Shown in pieces: positions 36,580 through 42,796 of a stretch of 42,796 nt of DNA; position 1 is the first letter of the stretch, and each line of letters begins with the position of its first letter. Source of the stretch: Trichlorobacter sp. (GTDB lineage Bacteria; Desulfobacterota; Desulfuromonadia; Geobacterales; Pseudopelobacteraceae). The stretch covers positions 1 to 42,796 of the forward strand of contig NZ_JAOTRZ010000005.1 in the NCBI RefSeq assembly GCF_030247655.1. The letters run 5' to 3'. Both the position numbers and the translations under genes were made by a program. The notes below the pieces were generated by a model. The model searched no databases, was not told the DNA's origin, and saw only the letters and a program-made list of their open reading frames with translations.

Positions 36580-38033
36580 AGTGTTGCCTTCTTGGTATGC
36601 CAGTCGGTGGCTTGTTCAAAATCAAAAGCCGCTCTCAGGATGGTTTCTTCGCCAAAGGGGCGTCCCAGCAGTTGCAGGCCGATCGGCAGGCCGTTGTAGC
36701 TTTCGCCGGCCGGAACTGAGATGCCGCAGATACCGGCCAGGTTGACCGGGATGGTGAAGATATCGGACAGGTACATCTGCAACGGGTCGGCGGTCTTTTC
36801 GCCGATTTTGAAGGCCGGGGTGGGGGCCACCGGGGTCAGCAGCAGATCAACCGACTTGAATGCGTCAATAAAATCCCGCTGAATCAAGGTGCGTACCTTC
36901 TGGGCCTTGATATAGTAGGCATCGTAGTAGCCGGAGGAGAGGGCGTAGGTGCCCAGCATGATTCTGCGCTTGACTTCAGCCCCGAACCCTTCTGAACGGG
37001 ACTGCATCATCAGATCAATCAGCCCGGAGCTTTCCTTGGCACGGTGGCCAAAACGGACCCCTTCATAGCGGGCCAGGTTGGAGCTGGCTTCGGCAGTGGC
37101 GATCAGGTAGTAGGTGGCCACTGCGTAATTGGTGTGGGGCAGCGAGACCTCAACAAACTCTGCCCCAAGCTGACGATAGACCGCAATGGCTTGATCCATG
37201 GCCTTTTGGACATCTGGATCAAGTCCGTCTATAAAGTATTCTTTGGGCAGGCCGATCTTAAGCCCTTTAACTCCCTGTTTCAGTGCTGCCCTGTAGTCAG
37301 GCACCGGACAGTCCACACTGGTGGAGTCTTTGGGGTCATGTCCGGCAATGGCTTCCAGCAGCAGGGCCGCATCGGTTACATCGCGGGTCATGGGGCCAAC
37401 CTGGTCCAGTGAGGAGGCATAGGCAATTACGCCGTAACGGGAGACTCGGCCATAGGTGGGCTTAAGCCCCACGCAGCCGCAGTGGGAAGCTGGCTGACGG
37501 ATGGAGCCGCCGGTGTCGGTGCCCAGGGTGGCCACAGCCTGCTGGGCAGCAATGGCTGCAGCAGAACCGCCGGATGAGCCGCCCGGAATATGCTCTTTGT
37601 TCCAAGGGTTGCGGGTCGGGCCAAAGGCACTGTTTTCACAGGATGAGCCCATGGCAAATTCATCCTGGTTCAGTTTGCCCAGCAGTACGGCACCCTGAGA
37701 CTTCATTCTGGCCCAGGCGGTGGCATCATAGGGGGCGATGAACGTATCCAGCATCTTTGAGGCGCAGGTGGTGCGTACCCCTTCCGTCAGGAAGATGTCC
37801 TTCAGCGCCACCGGTATGCCGGTCAGCGGGGCGCAGTCGCCGGTTGCAATCCGCTGGTCTGCTGCTGCTGCATCGGCCAGGGCCTGTTCTTTGGTGACGG
37901 TGATAAAGGCATTGATGGATGGGTCGGTGGATGCAATCCTGTTCAAAAAAGAGGTGGTGATCTCAACCGAGGAGACCTGGCGTGCCTGTAACTGGCCCTG
38001 CAGGTCATGGATGGTCTGTTCGTAGAGTTCCAT
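36576..38033 (-). CDS. gatA: Asp-tRNA(Asn)/Glu-tRNA(Gln) amidotransferase subunit A
   Basis: The 485-residue glutaminase subunit carries the amidase-signature triad: K78 in VALKD, S153 in GGSSGGS and nucleophile S177 in TGGSIRQP. It releases ammonia from glutamine and channels it to GatB. It starts 15 bases after gatC and overlaps gatB by four bases, giving the order gatC-gatA-gatB. Possession of GatCAB implies that this organism makes Gln-tRNA and/or Asn-tRNA indirectly. Confidence 0.97.
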   Translation of the reverse strand: MELYEQTIHDLQGQLQARQVSSVEITTSFLNRIASTDPSINAFITVTKEQALADAAAADQRIATGDCAPLTGIPVALKDIFLTEGVRTTCASKMLDTFIAPYDATAWARMKSQGAVLLGKLNQDEFAMGSSCENSAFGPTRNPWNKEHIPGGSSGGSAAAIAAQQAVATLGTDTGGSIRQPASHCGCVGLKPTYGRVSRYGVIAYASSLDQVGPMTRDVTDAALLLEAIAGHDPKDSTSVDCPVPDYRAALKQGVKGLKIGLPKEYFIDGLDPDVQKAMDQAIAVYRQLGAEFVEVSLPHTNYAVATYYLIATAEASSNLARYEGVRFGHRAKESSGLIDLMMQSRSEGFGAEVKRRIMLGTYALSSGYYDAYYIKAQKVRTLIQRDFIDAFKSVDLLLTPVAPTPAFKIGEKTADPLQMYLSDIFTIPVNLAGICGISVPAGESYNGLPIGLQLLGRPFGEETILRAAFDFEQATDWHTKKATL

Positions 38034-38048
38034 AGCTAGTAGTCTCGT

Positions 38049-38336
38049 TTATTCTATGACCGGGGGCACCCGGAAGTAGGTCTCGTTTTTGTCAGGGGCA
38101 TTAGCCAGGGCGCGATCATGCCCAATGGACAGTGTGACGCAATCAGGACGGAAGGCGTTCTCCATCGGTACCGCATGGGAGGTGGGACTGATGTCATCAG
38201 TATTTAGCTCGTTGAGGGTCTCAACATAGGCCAGAATAGCCTCCATCTGTCCGGTAAAAAGTTGTTTTTCATCATCCCGCAATGAAAGCCGGGCAAGTTT
38301 TGCCACATGCTCTATCTCATGCTGATTTATGCTCAT
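38049..38336 (-). CDS. gatC: Asp-tRNA(Asn)/Glu-tRNA(Gln) amidotransferase subunit C
   Basis: The 95-residue subunit stabilises GatA and joins it to GatB. It matches the family from IEHVAKLARLSL to the C-terminal NAPDKNETYFRVPPVIE. The start is set at ATG 38336, preceded by AAGGA; the frame runs further upstream, but those residues are not family-like. It is the first gene of the minus-strand run ending with rimO, divergent from rplM. Confidence 0.95.
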   Translation of the reverse strand: MSINQHEIEHVAKLARLSLRDDEKQLFTGQMEAILAYVETLNELNTDDISPTSHAVPMENAFRPDCVTLSIGHDRALANAPDKNETYFRVPPVIE

Positions 38337-38435
38337 GGTTGATTCCTTGCAAAAACGGCGGTAAAAGTTCTGTCTCTGTAGCATAGAACCCCCTTTCCTG
38401 GCAACTCCGTTCGGGATGTGGGAGATATTTTTTGC

Positions 38436-38464
38436 TTGACACTATTTGGGTGGTCACGTATGGT
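38436..38464 (+). promoter_or_regulatory. Promoter of rplM-rpsI
   Basis: A perfect -35 TTGACA (38436-38441), a 17-base spacer and a -10 TATGGT (38459-38464) lie 75 bases before the rplM start. This is the best consensus promoter in the window, as expected for ribosomal protein genes. Confidence 0.75.
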
Positions 38465-38494
38465 ACACCTCTTCGTAAAACTAAGGCGGCGCTA

Positions 38495-38517
38495 CGACCC
38501 AGCTCTAAAGCTCGTCG
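38495..38517 (+). promoter_or_regulatory. Hairpin in the rplM leader
   Basis: CGAC (38495-38498) pairs with GTCG (38514-38517), and inside it AGCT pairs with AGCT around CTAA, giving a bulged hairpin within the roughly 65-base leader. It could be a ribosomal-protein autoregulatory site, but the stem is short. Confidence 0.3.
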
Positions 38518-38538
38518 AGACCGTGTGTGAGGTTCGTA

Positions 38539-38967
38539 ATGAGAACAGAAGTTGCTAAAAAAGAAACCGTTAATCACCAGTGGTTTGTGGTTGATGCTGA
38601 AAATGTTGTGCTGGGTCGCCTGGCTACCCAGATTGCTAACGTTCTGCGTGGTAAGCACAAAGCTATTTACACCCCCAGCGTAGACACCGGTGATTTTGTT
38701 GTGGTGCTGAATGCCGAGAAGATCTCTCTGACCGGTAATAAAGTCGCCGACAAGGTTTATTACAGCCACTCCGGTTTTCCTGGTGGTATCAAATCCACTA
38801 CCGCTGGTGAGCTGCTGGTTAAAAAGCCTGAAGAACTGCTTCGCAAGGCTGTCAAGGGTATGTTGCCCAAGAACAAGTTGGCACGTCACATGCTGAAGAA
38901 GCTGAAAGTGTACAGTGGCAGCAGCCATCCCCACGAGGCACAGCAGCCAGCTCAGCTGTCCCTGTAA
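38539..38967 (+). CDS. rplM: 50S ribosomal protein L13
   Basis: The 142-residue length equals that of E. coli L13. Family motifs [36 protein letters not shown] and the [11 protein letters not shown] segment are all present. The start is ATG 38539, behind TGAGG; the GTG at 38527 in the same frame would add four unlikely residues. Followed after 40 bases by rpsI, the usual pairing. Confidence 0.97.
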   Translation: MRTEVAKKETVNHQWFVVDAENVVLGRLATQIANVLRGKHKAIYTPSVDTGDFVVVLNAEKISLTGNKVADKVYYSHSGFPGGIKSTTAGELLVKKPEELLRKAVKGMLPKNKLARHMLKKLKVYSGSSHPHEAQQPAQLSL

Positions 38968-39007
38968 CCGTACCGATTACACGTTTCATTTTTGAGGAGA
39001 TAAAGAT

Positions 39008-39400
39008 ATGGCAGCAGTCAGCTTCTACGGCACTGGCAAAAGAAAAAGTTCGATAGCTCGCGTTTGGCTCAAGCCCGGCGCAGGTCGTATCGTTGTTAAC
39101 AACAAGACGCTTGATGAGTACTTTGGTCGTGAAACCTCCAAGATGGTTGTTCGTCAGCCTTTGGAACTGACCGAGAACGTCGGCAAGTTCGATGTGTTTG
39201 TCAATGTCTGTGGTGGCGGTGACTCCGGTCAGGCCGGTGCTATCAAGCATGGCATCACCAAGGCGCTGTTGGAGGCTGATCCTGAACAACGTGCAGAGCT
39301 GAAGAAAGCCGGTTTCATTACCCGAGATTCACGGGTTAAGGAGCGGAAGAAGTACGGTCGCAAGGCTGCTCGCGCCCGCTTCCAGTTCTCCAAGCGCTAG
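39008..39400 (+). CDS. rpsI: 30S ribosomal protein S9
   Basis: The 130-residue protein shows S9 motifs [30 protein letters not shown] and the basic tail ending FQFSKR, which reaches the decoding centre. The ribosome site GAGGAG lies upstream of ATG 39008. It is co-transcribed with rplM and closed by the terminator at 39438-39469. Confidence 0.98.
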   Translation: MAAVSFYGTGKRKSSIARVWLKPGAGRIVVNNKTLDEYFGRETSKMVVRQPLELTENVGKFDVFVNVCGGGDSGQAGAIKHGITKALLEADPEQRAELKKAGFITRDSRVKERKKYGRKAARARFQFSKR

Positions 39401-39437
39401 TCAGGATACTGGTTATACACTGCAAAGTGTGCTACAC

Positions 39438-39469
39438 GGGGGGAGATCCAGACGGATCTTCCCCCTTTT
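39438..39469 (+). terminator. Rho-independent terminator after rpsI
   Basis: GGGGGAGATCC pairs with GGATCTTCCCCC around AGAC, with one bulged T, and is followed by TTTT. It lies 38 bases after the rpsI stop. Confidence 0.88.
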
Positions 39470-39495
39470 GTATTGCATCTGCCTGAGAGGTCATC

Positions 39496-40581
39496 ATGGA
39501 CCGTACCCTGCTGAAGACATTGTCTGCCTTTGTCGCTATCCTGCTTGGTATCTACCTGCTGGGCAAGATCCTGTTGCCGTTTTTATCTCCCATTGCCTGG
39601 GCCTTGGTCATCGGTATCATAACCTTTCCAGCCTATCGCCGCCTGCTTGGGCTTTTGAAACAGCGGGAAGGGTGGGCAGCAGGATTGATGACCCTGGCGG
39701 TCATGCTGATCTTTGTCCTGCCGGTTATCAGCCTGCTCTCGGTACTTGCGCAGGAGGTTGCACAGGTCTATCAGTTTGTAAGCGGTTCTTTGTCCAGCGG
39801 TGGTGCTGACAAACTGCTTCAGCAGTGGTCCGCGCAACCACAGCTGGCGCCCTATATGGCAAAATTGAAGACGTTAGCTGGTAGCAGCAGCTTTAATCTG
39901 ACGGACAGTGTCATGGCAAACTCCAAGGAGGGATTGGCAAAACTGCTTGGCTTTCTGACCTCTATCCTGGCAAACTCGTTCAGTTTTCTAATGGATATGA
40001 TCTTTATGCTGTTTATTCTGTTTTTTGTCTATCTTGATGGTGAACGGGCACTTGCCTGGTTGTACAGAATGTTGCCTATGGAGAGCGGCCTGCAGGAAAC
40101 GCTGTCCAGGGTGGTTCGGGATGTGCTGTCCGGTTTTATCTTTGGTACGCTGTTGACCTGTCTGGTGCAGGGTATCCTGGCTGGGGCTGCCTACCTGCTG
40201 TTTGACGTTCCTTCCCCGTTACTTCTGGCGGTCTTAACCGCCATTGGTGGTTTGATTCCGGTGGTGGGTACGGCCATTATCTGGCTGCCAGCTGCCCTGT
40301 ATCTCTACCTGCAGGGGTCTGCAGTTAAGGCTATTGTGTTGATATTGTGGGGATTTCTAGCAGTCGGCATGTCGGATAATGTGGTTAAGCCGATCTTTAT
40401 GAGTAGCAGGGTAACTCTGCCGATTCTACCGATCATGCTCGGTGCCTTTGGTGGTCTGGCAGCCTTTGGGGTGCTGGGTGCCATCTTTGGCCCGCTGCTT
40501 TTGGCTATCCTCTATGAACTGTATGTGATTGAGCCGGTGCCTGTTGTGGCGGCATCGTATATGTCTGAACAGGGAGAATAG
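39496..40581 (+). CDS. AI-2E family transporter
   Basis: The 361-residue inner-membrane protein has about eight hydrophobic helices and the family signature around [19 protein letters not shown] and [21 protein letters not shown] (about 250-325). Members export small molecules, in one case autoinducer-2; others are sodium/proton antiporters, so the substrate cannot be named. A GAGAGG ribosome site precedes ATG 39496. argC starts four bases after the stop, so the two are likely co-transcribed. Confidence 0.92.
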   Translation: MDRTLLKTLSAFVAILLGIYLLGKILLPFLSPIAWALVIGIITFPAYRRLLGLLKQREGWAAGLMTLAVMLIFVLPVISLLSVLAQEVAQVYQFVSGSLSSGGADKLLQQWSAQPQLAPYMAKLKTLAGSSSFNLTDSVMANSKEGLAKLLGFLTSILANSFSFLMDMIFMLFILFFVYLDGERALAWLYRMLPMESGLQETLSRVVRDVLSGFIFGTLLTCLVQGILAGAAYLLFDVPSPLLLAVLTAIGGLIPVVGTAIIWLPAALYLYLQGSAVKAIVLILWGFLAVGMSDNVVKPIFMSSRVTLPILPIMLGAFGGLAAFGVLGAIFGPLLLAILYELYVIEPVPVVAASYMSEQGE

Positions 40582-40585
40582 TACC

Positions 40586-41626
40586 ATGCTGAACGTTGCC
40601 ATTGTCGGAGCCAGTGGATATACCGGACTTGAATTGATTCGGTTGCTTGATCGTCACCCTGAGGTGCTGATCAGTTGCGTTACCTCTGAGCAGAGTGCCG
40701 GTAAACGGATTTCTGAGATTTTCCCCACGTTGCGTGGCCGTTGCGACCTGATTTTGGAACCATTGGATACGGCAGCTATTACGGCCAAGGCGGATCTGAT
40801 CTTTACCGCGCTGCCCCACCAGGCCGCCATGAAGGTGGTGCCTGATTTTCTGGCAGCCGGCAAAAAGGTGGTTGATCTCTCGGCTGACTATCGTCTGCAT
40901 GATCCAGCAGTCTATGGTGCCTGGTATGAACCTCATCTTAATCCCGAATTGCTGCCGGAAGCGGTGTTTGGTCTGCCTGAACTGCGTCGTGATAGCATTA
41001 GAAAGGCGCGGTTGGTGGCTAACCCCGGCTGCTATCCCACCAGCGTGATCCTTGGTCTGAAGCCGCTGCTGGAGAACGGTTTGATTGATATAGCCACCAT
41101 CATTGCCGATTCTAAATCCGGCACCAGTGGAGCCGGCCGCAGCGCCAAGGTGGATTCACTCTACTGTGAGGTCAATGATTCCTTCAAGGCCTACGGTGTT
41201 GGCGGTGGCCATCGTCACACCCCTGAGATCGAACAGGAACTGTCTGAACTGGCAGGCAAACCGGTAACCATTACCTTTACACCTCACCTGGTGCCGATGG
41301 ATCGCGGGATACTTTCCACCATCTATGCCGCCCCCACCCGAACGGTGACGACTGAAGATCTGGTAGCGCTCTATGCTAAAACCTATAAAAATGAGCCGTT
41401 TGTGCGGCCACTACCTAAGGGACAGTTTCCTTCCACCGGTTTTGTGCGCGGTTCCAACTTCTGTGATATCGGCATAACCCTGGATAGCCGCGCCAATCGT
41501 ATTGTGGTGGTCTCGGCCATTGACAATCTGGTTAAAGGAGCATCCGGGCAGGCGATCCAGAACATGAACCTGATTTTCGGTTTTCCAGAAACCAGCGGCC
41601 TGGAAGGGCTTGCGATCTTCCCTTGA
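40586..41626 (+). CDS. argC: N-acetyl-gamma-glutamyl-phosphate reductase
   Basis: ArgC reduces N-acetylglutamyl phosphate with NADPH in arginine synthesis. The 346 residues include the dinucleotide motif GASGYTG (8-14), the catalytic C149 in NPGCYPT, the KSGTSGAGR loop and the [10 protein letters not shown] segment. ATG 40586 has AGGGAGA upstream. Its stop overlaps the TTG start of the next gene by four bases. No other arg gene is in the window. Confidence 0.97.
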   Translation: MLNVAIVGASGYTGLELIRLLDRHPEVLISCVTSEQSAGKRISEIFPTLRGRCDLILEPLDTAAITAKADLIFTALPHQAAMKVVPDFLAAGKKVVDLSADYRLHDPAVYGAWYEPHLNPELLPEAVFGLPELRRDSIRKARLVANPGCYPTSVILGLKPLLENGLIDIATIIADSKSGTSGAGRSAKVDSLYCEVNDSFKAYGVGGGHRHTPEIEQELSELAGKPVTITFTPHLVPMDRGILSTIYAAPTRTVTTEDLVALYAKTYKNEPFVRPLPKGQFPSTGFVRGSNFCDIGITLDSRANRIVVVSAIDNLVKGASGQAIQNMNLIFGFPETSGLEGLAIFP

Positions 41627-42796
41627 GCCGCCACCTACCTATAACGTTGGATGAGGCCCGCGGTCGTGGCTGGCACGAGCTGGACATCATCTTGGTGAGT
41701 GGTGATGCCTATATTGATCATCCAGCCTTTGGCGTGCCCCTTTTGGGGCGCTGGCTGGAGTCCTATGGGTTCAGGGTTGGTATCATTGCTCAGCCTGATT
41801 GGCGATCCAAGGAGCCGTTTATGGCTTTGGGGCGCCCCCGTCTGTTCTTTGGTGTCTCTGCAGGTGCCATGGACTCAATGGTGGCCCATTATACCCCCCG
41901 CAAGAAGCTGCGTCATGATGATGCCTACACCCCTGGCGGTAAGTACGGCGCACGTCCTAACCGTGCTGCACTTATCTATACATCGCGTCTCAAGGAGGCG
42001 TATCGTGATGTTCCGGTGGTGCTGGGTGGTATAGAGGCCTCATTACGTCGTCTTGCTCACTACGATTACTGGGATGACAAGGTGCGGCGTTCGGTTTTGC
42101 TGGATGCCAAGGCAGACCTGCTGGTGTACGGCATGGCAGAACAGTCCTTGCTTGAGCTGGCCAGGCGGATGCAAGCAGGGGAACCGCTTGAACAGATTAG
42201 AGACCTGCGCGGGACCGTCTATGCTGCCAAACAACTGCCTGACGGTTGTGTTGAGCTTCCCTCCTTTGAGCAGGTGAATGGTTCAAAAGAGACCTACCTG
42301 GAGGCATTTCGTCAGTCTGAGCGTGAACAGAATCCCTATTGTGGCAAGACATTGGTGCAGGCCCATGCTGAACGTTTTGTGGTCTGCAATTCGCCTGCAT
42401 TACCTCTGACGACCGTAGAACTAGATGCCGTCTATGCCCTGCCATTCAGTCGTGAACCGCATCCATCCTATCGTGAGTTGATTCCTGCCTTTGAGCAGAT
42501 CAAGACATCGCTGACCAGCCATCGAGGTTGTTATGGGGGCTGCTCCTTTTGTGCCATCAGTTCGCATCAAGGCAAATTTATTCAATCCCGTTCAAGTGGG
42601 TCGGTGACTGCAGAACTGCAGACCCTGGTTAAAAAGCCCTGGTTCCGTGGCACAATTAGCGACCTGGGCGGCCCGACCGCCAATATGTACGGTACTGGCT
42701 GTGGTGCGCCTGATGCTGGCTATAACTGCCGGAGACCCAGTTGTTTGCATCCCAAGCCCTGTCCAAATCTGAAGGCTGATGATCGTTTGGCAGTAC
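41623..42796 (+). CDS. YgiQ-family radical SAM protein, cut by window end
   Basis: At least 391 residues are present and the frame is still open at the right edge. The N-terminal YgiQ domain reads [17 protein letters not shown], with [17 protein letters not shown] and [17 protein letters not shown]. It is followed by the radical SAM cluster motif C303, C307, C310 (GCYGGCSFC). Family members are about 600-700 residues, so perhaps a third or more is missing. The proposed start is TTG 41623, overlapping argC (TTGA). The biochemical role of YgiQ is not established. Confidence 0.9.
   Translation, partial: MSRHLPITLDEARGRGWHELDIILVSGDAYIDHPAFGVPLLGRWLESYGFRVGIIAQPDWRSKEPFMALGRPRLFFGVSAGAMDSMVAHYTPRKKLRHDDAYTPGGKYGARPNRAALIYTSRLKEAYRDVPVVLGGIEASLRRLAHYDYWDDKVRRSVLLDAKADLLVYGMAEQSLLELARRMQAGEPLEQIRDLRGTVYAAKQLPDGCVELPSFEQVNGSKETYLEAFRQSEREQNPYCGKTLVQAHAERFVVCNSPALPLTTVELDAVYALPFSREPHPSYRELIPAFEQIKTSLTSHRGCYGGCSFCAISSHQGKFIQSRSSGSVTAELQTLVKKPWFRGTISDLGGPTANMYGTGCGAPDAGYNCRRPSCLHPKPCPNLKADDRLAV

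Noticed and set aside
38337-38450. Promoter for gatC on the minus strand
   Set aside because: TTGCCA and TATGCT are present but only 13 bases apart; with a 17-base spacer the -10 match is poor, so no promoter is claimed.
1-42796. tRNA or rRNA genes, CRISPR arrays, insertion sequences, phage attachment sites
   Set aside because: No tRNA-like cloverleaf, direct-repeat array, transposase or integrase was recognised on either strand.

Overview
The window looks like a chromosomal segment of a Geobacter/Trichlorobacter-type bacterium (Desulfuromonadia). This is inferred, not proven. The basis is the conserved gene order gatC-gatA-gatB-cheY-cheA-lolA-yajQ-rimO, long signalling proteins with REC, PAS, GGDEF and CHASE2 domains, several predicted outer-membrane proteins, moderate GC content and abundant Gram-negative export signals. 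No rRNA, tRNA, IS element, phage gene or CRISPR array was seen. The DNA is densely coding, with no gene-free stretch longer than about 225 bases.

Layout. Positions 1-174 hold the Lys/Ser-rich tail of an unidentified gene, followed by a strong intrinsic terminator. Positions 256-6439 carry a very long GH13 amylase-like protein, an exported putative outer-membrane protein, the tRNA thiolase MnmA and a ThiF/MoeB-type E1-like adenylyltransferase, all tightly packed. A REC-PAS-GGDEF diguanylate cyclase (6440-7717, minus) lies head to head with a DUF362/ferredoxin protein (7801-8928, plus). The latter is tail to tail with a DksA/TraR zinc-finger protein carrying an Ala/Thr/Lys-rich extension (8939-9610, minus).

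The centrepiece is a complete Pel exopolysaccharide operon (9800-21980, plus) of eight overlapping or abutting genes. They encode PelA (hydrolase/deacetylase), a membrane-anchored TPR protein, a TPR/beta-barrel PelB, lipoprotein PelC, c-di-GMP receptor PelD, PelE, glycosyltransferase PelF and transporter PelG. The function that is one PelB polypeptide in Pseudomonas aeruginosa appears to be divided here between two genes. PelD retains an RxxD c-di-GMP-binding motif, and a cyclase able to make c-di-GMP lies about 2 kb upstream, so production and perception of the signal sit side by side.

Downstream (22135-29655) is an envelope-sensing region: a PAS-GAF protein without an output domain, an exported LysM-FecR protein with fibronectin-like repeats, a CHASE2 histidine kinase, two tiny adjacent unknown genes, an OmpR-type response regulator, and an OmpA-family protein with an Ig-like insert. 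An aquaporin (29725-30414) follows and ends at a bidirectional terminator.

Positions 30557-38336 (minus) form the run gatCAB (tRNA amidotransferase), cheY, a short cheA, lolA, yajQ and rimO. Divergent from it, a consensus promoter drives rplM-rpsI (38539-39400), closed by a terminator. An AI-2E family transporter, argC and a YgiQ-type radical SAM protein, cut by the window end, complete the segment.
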